Numbered from the stretch's first letter, positions 16,170 to 26,373 are shown. The stretch: DNA of 64,000 bases from Streptomyces sp. CA-278952 (GCF_028747205.1 NZ_CP112880.1:3100001-3164000); one strand, 5' to 3'. Program-made: numbers and translations. The notes: a model not told the origin generated them from the sequence alone.

Positions 16170-18166
16170 GACCCCGCGTTGACGTTGGCGAAGACGACGG
16201 CGGCGATCGCCAGGACGAGGGACCCGGCGAGCAGGGCGCTGACGTAGGTCTGCACATTGCCGGTCTGGGTCCGGCGGACGGCGGTGCCGAGGAGGCGGGT
16301 GACGGCGCCCGATCCGTTGACGTAGGTGTCGACGACCTCGCGGTCCAGGAAGCGGACGAGGCGGGCGGCTCCCTGGACGGGCCGGACGAACAGCACCGTG
16401 TACAGGGCGTCGAGGTGGAAGCCGGTGGCCGCGTGGCGGTGCAGCCGCCCGAGGAGGAGCCTGCCGGGGTCGGCCGGGTCGGGGGCGGCCGCGATGGTGC
16501 CGTAGACGGCGGTGTGGGACGTCATGGCCTCGGCTTCGACGAGGGCGGGTTCGACGCCGGGGTGGGCGGTGACGGCGCCGATGGGGGTGCGGGCGGCGAG
16601 GGCGGCGGTGTGCCGCCACGCGCCGTAGGTGACAAGACCGCCGACGAGCGTGACGCCGGTGGAGAGGACGGCGGTGGTGAGGGACGGCGTGAGGCCGTGC
16701 CCGTCGAACCAGTCGCCGATCGTGCCGACGGTGAGGCCGAAGGCGATGGTGGGGACGGCCAGGATCCACAGGACGGAGGTCATGGCGACGGGCTGCTTGC
16801 CGTGGTCGGGGACTTCGGCGCCGCGCCCGCGGAAGGCGAGGAGCCAGAGGCGTACGGCGTAGGCGGCGGTGAGGACGGCGGCGAGGAGTCCGGCGACCAG
16901 GATCGTCCAGCCGGCGGCGGCCGGGGCGACGCTCCGGTCCCCGAGGGCGGTGTGCTCGGCGGCGACGAGGACGGCTTCCTTGGAGAAGAAGCCGGCGAAC
17001 GGCGGGATGGCGGCCAGCGCGAGGAGCGCGACGGTCATCGTCCAGAAGGCATCCGGGATACGGCGGGCGAGGCCCCCCATCCGGGACATGGCCGCGAGCG
17101 AGTTGGTGCCCGCGGCGTGGATGACGACGCCCGCGGCGAGGAAGAGGACCGCTTTGAACGCACCGTGCGAGATCAGATGGAAGACGGCCGCGCCCCGGTC
17201 GCCGACGGCCAGGGCGCCCGACATGTAGCCGAGCTGGCCGATGGTCGAGTAGGCGAGGACGCGTTTGATGTCGTCCTGGGCGAGGGCGGCGAGCCCGGAC
17301 CCGATCATCGTGACGGCTGCCATCACGGCGAGGACGACGAGCGCCGCACCGGAGGCCGCGAAGACGGGCAGCAGGCGGGCGACGAAGTAGATGCCGGCGG
17401 CGACCATCGTCGCGGCGTGGATGAGCGCGGAGACGGGGGTGGGCCCGGCCATCGCGTCGGGCAGCCAGGTGTGCAGGGGGAATTGGGCCGACTTGCCGGC
17501 GACGCCCGCGAGGAGCAGCAGGGCGATGACGGTGGGGTGGTCGAGTCCGCCGTTGCCGACGGCGGCGAGGATCTTGGTGATCCGGAAGCTGCCGGTGTCG
17601 GCGGCTAGCGCGAACAGACCGATCAGGAAGGGGACGTCGCCGAGCTTGGTGACCAGGAAGGCCTTGAGGGAGGCGGCCCGGGCCTCGGGGGTCTCCCAGT
17701 AGTGGCCGACGAGGAAGTACGAGCAGATGCCCATGATCTCCCAGCCGACCAGGAGCACCATCAGGTCGCCCGAGTAGACGACCAGAAGCATCGCGGAGGT
17801 GAAGAGGGAGACGAGGGCCGCGTAGGAGGGGTAGCGGGCGTCGTCGCGGAGGTAGGCGGTGGAGTAGAGCTGTACGCAGGTGGCGACGACGGTGACGAGG
17901 ACGGCGACCAGAACGGCGAAGCCGTCGAGGTGCAGTGCCAGGTCGATCGGGACCGAGCCGGTGGGCGTGAGCTGGGTCGCGGCGTCGATGGCCCGGCCGC
18001 CGCCCTGGCGGACGGCGACCAGAACGGCGAGCACGGCCGCGGTGAGGGTCGGGAGGATCGCCAGCGGGCGGACGAATCCGGGGGCGGTGCGGCCGACGGC
18101 GAGCCCGGCGAGCGCCCCGAGGAACGGGAGGAGGGGAACGAGGGCGGCGAGGGTCGTGGTGGTCAC
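16166..18166 (-). CDS. nuoL: NADH-quinone oxidoreductase subunit L
   Basis: NuoL is the distal pumping subunit, with a long lateral helix. The 666-residue protein shows [47 protein letters not shown] and [18 protein letters not shown], all strongly conserved in the family. The C-terminal amphipathic helix region (about 560-660) is present, so the lateral arm is intact. The GTG start overlaps the nuoK stop (GTGA). Confidence 0.96.
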   Translation of the reverse strand: MTTTTLAALVPLLPFLGALAGLAVGRTAPGFVRPLAILPTLTAAVLAVLVAVRQGGGRAIDAATQLTPTGSVPIDLALHLDGFAVLVAVLVTVVATCVQLYSTAYLRDDARYPSYAALVSLFTSAMLLVVYSGDLMVLLVGWEIMGICSYFLVGHYWETPEARAASLKAFLVTKLGDVPFLIGLFALAADTGSFRITKILAAVGNGGLDHPTVIALLLLAGVAGKSAQFPLHTWLPDAMAGPTPVSALIHAATMVAAGIYFVARLLPVFAASGAALVVLAVMAAVTMIGSGLAALAQDDIKRVLAYSTIGQLGYMSGALAVGDRGAAVFHLISHGAFKAVLFLAAGVVIHAAGTNSLAAMSRMGGLARRIPDAFWTMTVALLALAAIPPFAGFFSKEAVLVAAEHTALGDRSVAPAAAGWTILVAGLLAAVLTAAYAVRLWLLAFRGRGAEVPDHGKQPVAMTSVLWILAVPTIAFGLTVGTIGDWFDGHGLTPSLTTAVLSTGVTLVGGLVTYGAWRHTAALAARTPIGAVTAHPGVEPALVEAEAMTSHTAVYGTIAAAPDPADPGRLLLGRLHRHAATGFHLDALYTVLFVRPVQGAARLVRFLDREVVDTYVNGSGAVTRLLGTAVRRTQTGNVQTYVSALLAGSLVLAIAAVVFANVNAGS

Positions 18167-18603
18167 GTGGTGGCCTCTGCCTTCTTCGTCTTCCCTGTTC
18201 TTCCGTCGGCCCGGCCGGAGGTCGGCTCGGCGCCGTCGGTGTCGGCGGTTTCGGCGCTGTCGGTCCCGGCGGTGTCGGGGAGCGTCTCGGCGGCGTCGGT
18301 CTCGGCGGTGTCGCGGAGCCGGTCGATGTCGGAGGTGCCCCGGTTGCGGTAGACGGCCAGGACGATCGCGAGACCGATGCCGATCTCGGCGGCGGCGATG
18401 GCGATGGTGAAGAGGGTGAGCGCCTGGCCGGAGTGGAGGGTGTCGCGGAGCCAGACGTCGAAGGCGACGAGGTTGAGGTTGACGGCGTTGAGCATCAGCT
18501 CGACGGACATCAGGACCAGGATCGCGTTGCGGCGGGCGAGGACGCCGTAGAGGCCGATGCAGAAGAGGAGGGCGGCGAGCACGGCGGGATAGGCGAGGTG
18601 CAT
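18163..18603 (-). CDS. nuoK: NADH-quinone oxidoreductase subunit K, with acidic C-terminal tail
   Basis: NuoK is a three-helix membrane subunit with two conserved buried Glu residues, here in [17 protein letters not shown] and [13 protein letters not shown]. The core ends near residue 97; the usual subunit is about 100 residues. This one runs to 146 residues through a Thr/Asp/Glu-rich repeat-like tail ([16 protein letters not shown] and onward) of unknown function. The ATG shares a base with the nuoJ stop. Confidence 0.94.
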   Translation of the reverse strand: MHLAYPAVLAALLFCIGLYGVLARRNAILVLMSVELMLNAVNLNLVAFDVWLRDTLHSGQALTLFTIAIAAAEIGIGLAIVLAVYRNRGTSDIDRLRDTAETDAAETLPDTAGTDSAETADTDGAEPTSGRADGRTGKTKKAEATT

Positions 18604-19301
18604 CAGCTCTGCTCCTCGTGACCGGGTGTGCCGGGTGTGCCAGGCGACGCGGGCGGGCGCGGCTTCACGGTCCTGGGCTTGGCCGTCCCGTTGGTGCCGG
18701 GGCGGACGGTGGTGTCCGTGTCGCGTTTGCGGGACAGGACGATCGAGCCGACGAGGGCGGCGAGCAGCAGGACGGAGAGCGCCTCGAAGGGCAGCACCCA
18801 GTTACGGAACAGGAAGGCGCCGGTGACCTCGGTGGAGCCCTGGACCGGCCCGTCGAGGTCGATCCAGGTGGTGCGGAAGGCGTCGACCACGACCCAGACG
18901 AGGGCAGCCGCCGCAGTGGCGGCCACTCCGAGGGCGACCCACCGATTGCCCGAATCGGCGTCCGGGGAGCGGCCGATGGGGGCCCTGGTGAGCATCAGGC
19001 CGAAGAGGAGGAGGACGACGACGGAACCGACGTAGATCAGTACCTGGACCCAGGCGATGAACTCCGCGGTGAGCAGGAGGTACTCGACGGCCAGTCCGCC
19101 GAGCGCCACGACGAGCCAGAGCGCGGCGTGCACCAGCTGCCTGGTCGTGACGGTGACGACGGCGGCTCCGAGGGTGGCGAGGCCGACGAGGAGGAACGCG
19201 ATCTCGACGCCGGACGGGGAGAGGAAGCCGGGGTGGCCGCCGGCGGCGGAGGCGGTGGTGCCCACGGTCGCGGTAGCGGTGGCGGTGGCGGTGAGCAGCA
19301 T
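18603..19301 (-). CDS. nuoJ: NADH-quinone oxidoreductase subunit J
   Basis: NuoJ is a five-helix membrane subunit that holds the pi-bulge of complex I. The 232-residue sequence carries [20 protein letters not shown] and [26 protein letters not shown], the signature TM3 region. The N-terminus has a short Thr/Ala repeat and the C-terminus a Pro/Lys-rich tail. The ATG at 19301 overlaps the nuoI stop. A GTG at 19304, with slightly better spacing from GGAGG, is an alternative. Confidence 0.93.
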   Translation of the reverse strand: MLLTATATATATVGTTASAAGGHPGFLSPSGVEIAFLLVGLATLGAAVVTVTTRQLVHAALWLVVALGGLAVEYLLLTAEFIAWVQVLIYVGSVVVLLLFGLMLTRAPIGRSPDADSGNRWVALGVAATAAAALVWVVVDAFRTTWIDLDGPVQGSTEVTGAFLFRNWVLPFEALSVLLLAALVGSIVLSRKRDTDTTVRPGTNGTAKPRTVKPRPPASPGTPGTPGHEEQS

Positions 19302-19891
19302 CACGGGTTTCCTCCCTTCTCGTCTGCCTGGTCCCGCTGATTCCGCTGCTCCTGCTGCTCCTGGGCGCGTTGGGCGGCTAGCTTGTCCGCTCCCTTGCGT
19401 GCTGCGGCGATCTCCTTCGGTTCCTCGGCCCCGGGGTCGAGGGCGGGCGGCTCCGGCACGGTCCACATCCACTCGCGGAGCTTGTCGCGCTCGTGGGTGA
19501 GTTCGTGGATATCCGTCTCCGCGTACTCGAACTCGGGCGACCAGAACAGTGCGTCGAAGGGGCACACCTCGATGCAGATACCGCAGTACATGCAGAGGGA
19601 GAAGTCGATGGCGAAGCGGTCGAGGACGTTCCGGCTGCGCTCACGGCCGCCGGGGGCGACGGGCGGTGACGTCTCCTTGTGGGAGTCGATGTAGATGCAC
19701 CAGTCGGGGCACTCACGGGCGCAGAGCATGCAGACCGTGCAGTTCTCCTCGAACAGCCCGATGACGCCGCGGGAGCGGGGTGGGAGTTCGGGCTGGGTGT
19801 CCGGGTACTGCGCGGTGACGGTCTTCCTCGTCATCGTGCGCAGGGTGACGGCCAGGCCCTTGGCCAGGCCGGATCCGGGGATAGGGGACAT
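19301..19891 (-). CDS. nuoI: NADH-quinone oxidoreductase subunit I (two [4Fe-4S] clusters)
   Basis: NuoI carries clusters N6a and N6b, which hand electrons to NuoB. In 196 residues there are two ferredoxin motifs: Cys51, 54, 57, 61 ([12 protein letters not shown]) and Cys100, 103, 106, 110 ([12 protein letters not shown]). The last 50 residues are a charged Gln/Ala-rich tail that probably forms a coiled coil. In this operon, where NuoE, F and G are absent, NuoI would be the natural docking point for an alternative electron donor such as ferredoxin. That is inference, by analogy with other NDH-like complexes. Confidence 0.95.
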   Translation of the reverse strand: MSPIPGSGLAKGLAVTLRTMTRKTVTAQYPDTQPELPPRSRGVIGLFEENCTVCMLCARECPDWCIYIDSHKETSPPVAPGGRERSRNVLDRFAIDFSLCMYCGICIEVCPFDALFWSPEFEYAETDIHELTHERDKLREWMWTVPEPPALDPGAEEPKEIAAARKGADKLAAQRAQEQQEQRNQRDQADEKGGNP

Positions 19892-20859
19892 CAGTTGATC
19901 GCCACCTTCACGATGCCGGTGAGCGCGATCTGCGCGAGGGCGAGCGGGACGAGGGTGGTCCAGGCGAGCTTCTGCAACTGGTCCTCACGCAGGCGCGGGT
20001 AGCTCACGCGCAGCCAGATGACGACGAACGCGAGAAGGGCGGTCTTGAGGATGGTCCAGAGCCAGCCGAGTCCGTCGGCGCCGAACGGGCCGTGCCAGCC
20101 GCCGAGGAACAGGACTGTGGTCAGCGCGCACAGGACGACGATGCCCGCGTACTCGGCGAGGAGGAACAAGGCGAAGCGCAGACCGGTGTACTCGGTGTAC
20201 GCGCCGAAGATGATCTCCGAGTCGGCCACCGGCATGTCGAACGGCGGGCGCTGGAGTTCGGCGAGACCGGCCACGAAGAAGACCAGCGCGCCGACGATCT
20301 GCCAGGGCAGCCACCACCACTCGAAGGCGTCGAGGATGCCGGTGAGCGAGACCGTCCCAGCCGCCATGGCCACGGAGGCGGCGGTCAGGAGCATCGGCAG
20401 CTCGTAGGAGAGGAGCTGGGCGGCGGTACGGAGGCCGCCGAGGAGGGAGAACTTGTTGGCGGAGGCCCAGCCCGCCATGAGCGAGCCGAGGACGCCGATG
20501 CCCATGACGGCGAGCACGAAGAAGATGCCCGCGTCGACGGCCTGGCCGACCGCGCCGTCGCCGGGACCGACGGGGATGACCACGAGGACGAGGAGGTACG
20601 GGAGGAGGGCGACGGCGGGGGCGAGCTGGAAGACGCGGCGGTCGGCGGCGGCCGGGACCACGTCCTCCTTCTGCGCGAACTTCACACCGTCCGCGACGAG
20701 CTGGGCCCAGCCGTGGAAGCCGCCCGCGTACATGGGGCCCAGGCGGCCCTGCATGTGGGCCATCACCTTGTGTTCCGTCTGGCCCACGAGGAGGGGGGCG
20801 ACCAGGAACACGACGAAGACGATGGCCAGACGGAGGGCGACGTCGAGAACGTCGTTCAC
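19891..20859 (-). CDS. nuoH: NADH-quinone oxidoreductase subunit H
   Basis: NuoH anchors the hydrophilic arm and forms part of the quinone tunnel and the entry to the proton path. The 322-residue protein has eight helices and the conserved segments [36 protein letters not shown] and [25 protein letters not shown]. All are needed for quinone chemistry, which implies a working quinone site. The GTG start overlaps the nuoC stop (GTGA). Confidence 0.96.
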   Translation of the reverse strand: MNDVLDVALRLAIVFVVFLVAPLLVGQTEHKVMAHMQGRLGPMYAGGFHGWAQLVADGVKFAQKEDVVPAAADRRVFQLAPAVALLPYLLVLVVIPVGPGDGAVGQAVDAGIFFVLAVMGIGVLGSLMAGWASANKFSLLGGLRTAAQLLSYELPMLLTAASVAMAAGTVSLTGILDAFEWWWLPWQIVGALVFFVAGLAELQRPPFDMPVADSEIIFGAYTEYTGLRFALFLLAEYAGIVVLCALTTVLFLGGWHGPFGADGLGWLWTILKTALLAFVVIWLRVSYPRLREDQLQKLAWTTLVPLALAQIALTGIVKVAIN

Positions 20860-22208
20860 TCGGGATCGCCTCCGGCGGGCTGGTCTGGGGCAGGCCGCTC
20901 AGGGGCGGGGGCCGGCTTGTCGGGGGTGGCTTCGTCCGGGGTGGGCGTGGGGTCGTTCGTGGGTGCGGGCTCACCTTCGGCCTCGGCGGCCTCGCCGCGA
21001 GTGGAGGGTTCGCCGGGGGTGGGGCCGCTGCGCGGGGCTTCTCCCCTGCCCGCCCCTTCCCGAACCGGGGGCTCCGCCCCCGTACCCCCGCTCCTCGAAC
21101 GCCGGAGAGGCTGAGAAGAATCGGCCTCCGGTCCCTCCGGTTCGTCGAAGGCCGGTCGGGCGTCGTGCCACGGGGCGTCCGTGCTGCGCACCCGGGGCGG
21201 CGGCCCCGGGGCATCCCCGGGCGCGTCCGACGCCGGACGCTGACTGGCCGAACCTTCCGAGACCGACCGGGAGCGGCGCGCCGGGGCGGGCGGGGGCGCA
21301 GCAGGGGCGTCCATGGGCGGCTGCTGGCTTGCCGAGCCCTCGGACGCCGACCGGGAGCGGCGCGGGCGGGTCGCCGTCGGGGTCACCTCCGGGGGCGCGG
21401 ATACATCCGGCGTCGTGGGGACCTCCGTACGGGCCACCGTGGGGGCGGCCTCCACACCGGTAGCCGCAGGGGTCTCCGCGCCGCTCGCCGCAGGGCGTTG
21501 TGCCGCCGAGCCCTCGCCCGCGGTGCGGGTGCGGCGGGGCGGGCGGTCGGTCGCGGGGCGGGCGGCTCGGCCCGGACGGGCGGCGGCCGGGGGGAGTTGT
21601 CCCTTCAGGGGGCCCCATTCGTTCGGGTCGGGCACCCCGGGCGGGAGCATCGCGCGGCGCTTGGGACCGGTGTGGCCCTCCGCCGGCTCCCCCGGTTCCT
21701 TCGCCCCGGGCCAGGCCTTGGCGACGCGCGCGGCCAGGACGAAGTCCTTGCGCAGCGGATGGCCCTCGAAGCCTTCCGGCAGGAGCAGCGGTACGAGATG
21801 GGGGTGACCGTCGAACGCGACGCCGAACATCTCGTGCGTCTCGCGCTCGTGCCACGCGGCGCCCGCGTAGACGTCGATGGCGCTGGGCAGGACCGCCGCG
21901 TCGTGGGGCACGGTCGTGCGGACCATCAGCCGCCGCACCGTTCCCGTGCCCAGGGCCGCTACATGGGCGCAGACACGGAAGCCCGTGCCCGGTTCGTCCA
22001 CGGCGCTGAGCCAGTCGAAGTAGCTGCACCCAAGCTCGTCGCGGGCCGTCCGCAGCGCGGTGAGCCAGGCGGCGGCGGGAACGTCGACGGTCAGCAGGTC
22101 GTACGCGGACTCCGCCGTGGCCTCGTCGCCGAACAGGTCGGTGACCGCGTCCGGCAGCCGGTCGTAGGCGTCGGCCGCGGATTCCGTGTGCTGGTCGCTG
22201 GGGCTCAT
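20856..22208 (-). CDS. nuoC: NADH-quinone oxidoreductase subunit C with a long repetitive disordered tail
   Basis: The first 195 residues are a normal NuoC (30-kDa) subunit with [20 protein letters not shown] and [12 protein letters not shown]. The remaining 255 residues, more than half the protein, are Pro/Ala/Ser/Arg-rich and probably disordered. They contain four copies of a motif like [15 protein letters not shown], at about 225-239, 283-297, 311-325 and 369-380. The tail is not a NuoD (49-kDa) domain: none of that subunit's quinone-site motifs is present. The ATG overlaps the nuoB stop (ATGA). Confidence 0.92.
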   Translation of the reverse strand: MSPSDQHTESAADAYDRLPDAVTDLFGDEATAESAYDLLTVDVPAAAWLTALRTARDELGCSYFDWLSAVDEPGTGFRVCAHVAALGTGTVRRLMVRTTVPHDAAVLPSAIDVYAGAAWHERETHEMFGVAFDGHPHLVPLLLPEGFEGHPLRKDFVLAARVAKAWPGAKEPGEPAEGHTGPKRRAMLPPGVPDPNEWGPLKGQLPPAAARPGRAARPATDRPPRRTRTAGEGSAAQRPAASGAETPAATGVEAAPTVARTEVPTTPDVSAPPEVTPTATRPRRSRSASEGSASQQPPMDAPAAPPPAPARRSRSVSEGSASQRPASDAPGDAPGPPPRVRSTDAPWHDARPAFDEPEGPEADSSQPLRRSRSGGTGAEPPVREGAGRGEAPRSGPTPGEPSTRGEAAEAEGEPAPTNDPTPTPDEATPDKPAPAPERPAPDQPAGGDPE

Positions 22209-22906
22209 CGCCGCTCCTCTTCCTGTGTCGGAGCCGGGGCCGACGGAGCCGGGGCCGACGGCGCGGCCACCAGGCCGCTGCGCAGGGCATCGGTGGACGG
22301 GCCCCCGCCCTTGGCCCCTGTGGCCCCGGTGGCGTACCGCTCGGCGAGGGATTCGCGCGCGATCTTCTCCTGGAGCTTGAGAATGCCCTGGAGCAGCGCC
22401 TCGGGCCGGGGCGGGCAGCCGGGTACGTACACATCGACGGGGATGATCTGGTCGACGCCCTTGGTCACGGAGTACGAGTCCCAGTAGGGGCCGCCGCAGT
22501 TGGAGCAGGCGCCGAAGGAGATGACGTACTTCGGTTCGGGCATCTGCTCGTAGAGCCGCTTCACGGCCGGAGCCATCTTGTCCGTCACCGTGCCGGACAC
22601 GATCATGAGGTCGGCCTGGCGGGGGCCGGGGGCGAACGGGATCACGCCGAGCCGGATGAAGTCGTGGCGCGCCATGGACGCGGCGATGAACTCGATGGCG
22701 CAGCAGGCGAGTCCGAAGTTGAAGACCCAGAGGCTGTAGCGGCGGCCCCAGTTGAGGACGACCTTCATCGGCTCCGGTGCGAGCCGGGAGAGCACGCCGA
22801 GGCGCTTCGGCTCGGGAAGGAGGACCGGATCGGACGGGGGCGGGGGCGGGGGCGGCGGGGACGCGGGCTGCTGCGACGCGGGGGTCGGCCGGCTCGTCAG
22901 GCCCAT
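22205..22906 (-). CDS. nuoB: NADH-quinone oxidoreductase subunit B (cluster N2)
   Basis: NuoB holds cluster N2, the terminal iron-sulfur centre next to quinone. Within 233 residues the four ligands are present: the tandem Cys68-Cys69 in [10 protein letters not shown], Cys134 in [10 protein letters not shown] and Cys164 in [11 protein letters not shown]. The N-terminus has a run of prolines, and the C-terminus has about 30 extra residues with [11 protein letters not shown] repeats. The ATG lies inside the nuoA coding region (10-base overlap). Confidence 0.95.
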   Translation of the reverse strand: MGLTSRPTPASQQPASPPPPPPPPSDPVLLPEPKRLGVLSRLAPEPMKVVLNWGRRYSLWVFNFGLACCAIEFIAASMARHDFIRLGVIPFAPGPRQADLMIVSGTVTDKMAPAVKRLYEQMPEPKYVISFGACSNCGGPYWDSYSVTKGVDQIIPVDVYVPGCPPRPEALLQGILKLQEKIARESLAERYATGATGAKGGGPSTDALRSGLVAAPSAPAPSAPAPTQEEERR

Positions 22907-23442
22907 GCGAGGACGCCCTTCTTCCATGCGTAGAGCAGTCCCACGGCCAGGAAGCCGAGGAAGATGAACATTTCGACCAGGGTTGTCGCGCCGTATCCGG
23001 GCGCCGCGAACACCGTGGCCCACGGGAACAGGAAGATCGAGTCGACGGCGAAGATCACGTACAGGAACGCGTAGACGTAGTAGCGGACCTGGGTGTGCGC
23101 CCAGCCCTCGCCGACGGGGTCAACGCCGCATTCGTAGGTGAGGAGCTTCTCCGGGGTGGGGACGACAGGGCGCAGCAGTCGTCCGGCCCCGAAGGCCACG
23201 GCGACGAACAGGACGCCGACCAGGGCGAGCAGGCCGATGACCGAATAGCTCTGGAAGTACTCCGCGGCGAGTGCGGTGGGTCCGGTGGGTCCGGCAGGTC
23301 CGGCAGGTCCGTTCACCGGAACTCCGGATACCAGGGACGCGCCGGATGCCCCGGTCAGGCCCACCGCGTCCGCCACGCCGGTCACGTCCGCCACGCCGGT
23401 CACGTCGGTCACGTCCGCCCCTCGCTCCCTCGTCGTCCGCAT
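22897..23442 (-). CDS. nuoA: NADH-quinone oxidoreductase subunit A with repetitive N-terminal extension
   Basis: NuoA is a three-helix membrane subunit. Its core starts near [17 protein letters not shown] and includes the conserved loop [17 protein letters not shown] and [22 protein letters not shown]. If the ATG at 23442 is used, about 59 residues precede the core. They are encoded by GC-rich direct repeats (GTCACGTCCGCCACGCCG-like near 23370-23415, and GGTCCGGYR nonamers near 23280-23316), and a start nearer the core cannot be excluded. First gene of the nuoABCHIJKLMN operon. Confidence 0.92.
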   Translation of the reverse strand: MRTTRERGADVTDVTGVADVTGVADAVGLTGASGASLVSGVPVNGPAGPAGPTGPTALAAEYFQSYSVIGLLALVGVLFVAVAFGAGRLLRPVVPTPEKLLTYECGVDPVGEGWAHTQVRYYVYAFLYVIFAVDSIFLFPWATVFAAPGYGATTLVEMFIFLGFLAVGLLYAWKKGVLAWA

Positions 23443-23479
23443 CTGTCCCGGGTACCTGCTTCTGTTCTGTACGCACGGG

Positions 23480-23507
23480 AGTCTAGGGCCTGATAAACGG
23501 AGCGTAA
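23480..23507 (-). promoter_or_regulatory. Candidate nuoA promoter
   Basis: On the minus strand TTACGC and TAGACT are 16 bases apart, about 40 bases before the nuoA ATG, within the divergent region shared with the first sensor kinase. The match is moderate. Confidence 0.35.
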
Positions 23508-23600
23508 GCAGCCGCGTCGGGCATCAGGTGGGGTTATCCCTACTTCACTCCACCCATGAGCCCCATGGTGTGCGCGGGTGCGGCCCGGCAGGCTGTGTGT

Positions 23601-24788
23601 ATGACCATGAGCCCTTCCGTGCCGGATCCCGACCGGCTGCCGCCCGCCCGCTTCGCCCTTGACCGGTGGACCTGGCGGGAGGTCGCGTATCTGCTCGCCA
23701 ACCTGCCGTTGGCCGTCGTCGGGTTCGTCTACACGGTGGTCGTGATCGCTGTCGGCGCCGGGCTCTCCGTCACCGTGGTCGGGTTGCCGCTGCTGGTCGG
23801 CGGGCTCCAGGGGTCGCGGCTGCTGGGCCGGATGGAGCGGTGGCGGGCGCGGCGGATGCTCGGCGTACGGGTCGAGGAGCCGAGTCCGCTGGCGCGCGGC
23901 CACCAGGGGCAGGGGTTCTTCGTCCGGCTGTGGGCGGGGCTCAAGGATCCGGTGGGCTGGCGGGCGTTGTTGTACGGGTTCATCCGACTGCCGTGGGGAG
24001 TGCTGACGTTCGCGGCGACGCTGGCGAGCCTGTTCGTCCTGTGGCCGGTGCTGCCTTTCATCACGCGGGGGTTGACGACGGTGGACCGGGCGATGGCGCG
24101 CGGGCTGCTGTCGCCCTCGGACGAGCTGGAGCGGCGTATCGCCGAGCTGGAGTCGGACCGGGGCGTGGTCGTGGACACCGCCGCCGCCGACCTCCGCCGC
24201 ATCGAGCGCGACCTGCACGACGGCGCCCAGGCCCGCCTGGTCGCCCTCGCCATGGGGCTCGGCCTGGCGAAGGAGAAGCTCACCGACGACCCCGAGGCCG
24301 CGGCCCGCATGGTCGACGAGGCCCACGGCGAGATCAAGGTCGCCCTCCAGGAGCTGCGCGACCTGGCCCGCGGCATCCACCCCGCCGTCCTCACCGACCG
24401 GGGCCTGGACGCCGCACTCTCCGCCATCGCTTCCCGGTGCACGGTTCCGGTCAAGGTGTCGGTGGGGCTTCGGGGGCGGCCGGCGGAGGCCATCGAGGGC
24501 ATCGCGTACTTCACCGTCTCGGAGCTGCTGCAGAACGTCAGCAAGCACAGCGGCGCACGGTCGGCCACCGTCGACGTGTGGCGTTCGGCGGACCGGCTGA
24601 TGCTCCAGGTCACGGACGACGGCGGGGGCGGGGCCCGGATGGGCGGCGGTACGGGTCTCGCGGGGCTCGCCGAGCGGCTCGATGCGGTCGACGGGGTGTT
24701 CGTCCTGGACTCGCCGGAGGGCGGGCCGACGACCATCACCGCCGAGCTGCCCTGGCGCGACCGCGCCGCAGCGCGGCCGGCCGCCTGA
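23601..24788 (+). CDS. Two-component sensor histidine kinase, NarL/DesK class
   Basis: The 395-residue kinase has a membrane-embedded sensor built of helical pairs (about 28-68 and 120-160). Next come a short coiled linker and a HisKA_3 dimerisation helix, RRIERDLHDGAQARL, with phospho-acceptor His206. The ATPase has TVSELLQNVSKH (N box) and DDGGGGARMGGGTGL (G1/G2). It is divergent from nuoA and upstream of a paralogue, with which it shares an almost identical 272-base stretch. The cognate regulator is most likely the LuxR-type protein at 26911-27591. Confidence 0.92.
   Translation: MTMSPSVPDPDRLPPARFALDRWTWREVAYLLANLPLAVVGFVYTVVVIAVGAGLSVTVVGLPLLVGGLQGSRLLGRMERWRARRMLGVRVEEPSPLARGHQGQGFFVRLWAGLKDPVGWRALLYGFIRLPWGVLTFAATLASLFVLWPVLPFITRGLTTVDRAMARGLLSPSDELERRIAELESDRGVVVDTAAADLRRIERDLHDGAQARLVALAMGLGLAKEKLTDDPEAAARMVDEAHGEIKVALQELRDLARGIHPAVLTDRGLDAALSAIASRCTVPVKVSVGLRGRPAEAIEGIAYFTVSELLQNVSKHSGARSATVDVWRSADRLMLQVTDDGGGGARMGGGTGLAGLAERLDAVDGVFVLDSPEGGPTTITAELPWRDRAAARPAA
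24144..24415 (+). repeat. Copy 1 of a 272-bp near-identical segment in the paired kinases
   Basis: This segment covers the linker, the HisKA_3 helix and the start of the ATPase domain. It matches 25753-26024 at all but two bases, both in one codon (ATC here, GTG there). Sequence on both sides is much more divergent. Confidence 0.95.
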
Positions 24789-24926
24789 CAGCCCGACGCC
24801 CGGGGTGGGGAAAACCCCCGGGCGAATACGGAGAGGGACCTCATGGCGGGAAAGGCCGCCGGCCAGGACCCTTGAGGGAGAACGGTCCGGGGTGACGGGC
24901 CGCCACCGGCGCCATCGCGGCGCAGG

Positions 24927-24964
24927 CCCCACGCACAGCCCACTGCCCCACGCACAGCCCACTG
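24927..24964. repeat. 19-bp tandem duplication upstream of the second kinase
   Basis: CCCCACGCACAGCCCACTG occurs twice in direct succession, 35 bases before the ATG of the second kinase. The 211-base gap between the kinases otherwise shows nothing clear. Confidence 0.85.
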
Positions 24965-24999
24965 AGAGACTTCAGACAGAGACGGAACGGACGGGACTC

Positions 25000-26373
25000 A
25001 TGGCCACGGCATACGGACCGGACACGCGGGACCGGCAGCATCAGGGTTCCGGCCCCGGCTTCGGGGCGAAGACCCCGGCGAAGACCCCGGCGCAGCATTT
25101 CCTCCCGGCACCGCTGCGTGCGCCGCTGGAGGCCCGTGCCTGGCGCGAGCTGCTCTACGCGCTGCTGAGCTTCCCGCTCGCCACGGCGGCGTTCGTCTTC
25201 GCGGTCACCATGACGTCGCTGAGCGCGGGCCTGCTGGTCACCTTCATCGGGATACCGGTCCTCGCCGCCGGCCTGGCCGTCTGCCGGGGCTTCGGTGCGC
25301 TGGAGCGGCACCGGGCGCGCGGGCTGCTGCGGGTGGAGGTCGCGGATCCGGAGCGGGTGCGGGGGAAGACCGGCGGCCCGTTGTCCTGGATGGGTGCGGT
25401 CCTCAAGAGCGGGGTGTCCTGGCGGCACCTGCTGTACACCCTGCTCCACTTCCCGTGGGCCACGTTCACGTTCGTCGTCGCGATCACGTTCTGGACGTAC
25501 GGCCTGGCGGCGCTGACGTACCCGCTGTGGTTCTGGCTCTTCCCGGTGTTCGGGGGGCAGGACGGTCTCCAGCTGTACGGGGACCGCACCCACCAGGAGT
25601 ACCTGGACTCGCCGGGCGAGCTGGCGGTGACCGGGGCGGTGGGCCTGGCGCTCGTGCTGGCCGCGCCGTGGATCGTGCGGGGGCTGCTGTCGGTGGACCG
25701 GTTGATGGTCACCGGTCTGCTGGGCCCGTCCCGGCTGGCCACCCGGGTGTCCGAGCTGGAGTCGGACCGGGGCGTGGTCGTGGACACCGCCGCCGCCGAC
25801 CTCCGCCGCATCGAGCGCGACCTGCACGACGGCGCCCAGGCCCGCCTGGTCGCCCTCGCCATGGGGCTCGGCCTGGCGAAGGAGAAGCTCACCGACGACC
25901 CCGAGGCCGCGGCCCGCATGGTCGACGAGGCCCACGGCGAGGTGAAGGTCGCCCTCCAGGAGCTGCGCGACCTGGCCCGCGGCATCCACCCCGCCGTCCT
26001 CACCGACCGGGGCCTGGACGCCGCGCTCTCCGCGATAGCCTCCCGCTGCACCGTGCCCGTGACGGTCGAGGTGGACCTGGACTCGCGGCCCGCGCAGGCG
26101 ATCGAGGGCATCGCGTACTTCACCGTCTCCGAGCTGCTCCAGAACATCAGCAAGCACGCCCGTGCGACCCGGGCCACGGTCGACGTGTGGCGAGCGGCCG
26201 ACCGGCTGATGCTCCAGGTCACCGACAACGGCCGGGGTGGGGCGTCACCGGCCTCGGGCAGCGGCCTGGCGGGCCTGACGGAGCGGCTGGACGCCGTGGA
26301 CGGGGTCCTCGTGGTCGACTCCCCGGCCGGCGGCCCGACGACGGTCACAGCCGAGCTGCCCTGGCGCGGCTGA
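25000..26373 (+). CDS. Two-component sensor histidine kinase, paralogue of the preceding gene
   Basis: The 457-residue kinase has the same plan as its neighbour: paired-helix membrane sensor segments (about 50-95 and 142-182), a further helix near 210-228, and RRIERDLHDGAQARL with His276. The ATPase has TVSELLQNISKH and TDNGRGG. It differs by a longer N-terminal region (with a KTPAKTPA repeat) and a longer loop in the sensor. No strong ribosome-binding site is evident and an upstream start is possible. Two kinases upstream of one regulator suggest heterodimers or two inputs into one output. Confidence 0.92.
   Translation: MATAYGPDTRDRQHQGSGPGFGAKTPAKTPAQHFLPAPLRAPLEARAWRELLYALLSFPLATAAFVFAVTMTSLSAGLLVTFIGIPVLAAGLAVCRGFGALERHRARGLLRVEVADPERVRGKTGGPLSWMGAVLKSGVSWRHLLYTLLHFPWATFTFVVAITFWTYGLAALTYPLWFWLFPVFGGQDGLQLYGDRTHQEYLDSPGELAVTGAVGLALVLAAPWIVRGLLSVDRLMVTGLLGPSRLATRVSELESDRGVVVDTAAADLRRIERDLHDGAQARLVALAMGLGLAKEKLTDDPEAAARMVDEAHGEVKVALQELRDLARGIHPAVLTDRGLDAALSAIASRCTVPVTVEVDLDSRPAQAIEGIAYFTVSELLQNISKHARATRATVDVWRAADRLMLQVTDNGRGGASPASGSGLAGLTERLDAVDGVLVVDSPAGGPTTVTAELPWRG
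25753..26024 (+). repeat. Copy 2 of the 272-bp near-identical kinase segment
   Basis: This is the partner of 24144-24415, at a constant offset of 1609 bases and 270 of 272 bases identical. The identity includes synonymous positions, which is the mark of gene conversion rather than protein constraint. Confidence 0.95.

Noticed and set aside
20856..21600. NuoC tail as a degenerate NuoD domain
   Set aside because: The tail has no hydrophobic core and none of the conserved 49-kDa motifs; it is low-complexity repeat sequence.
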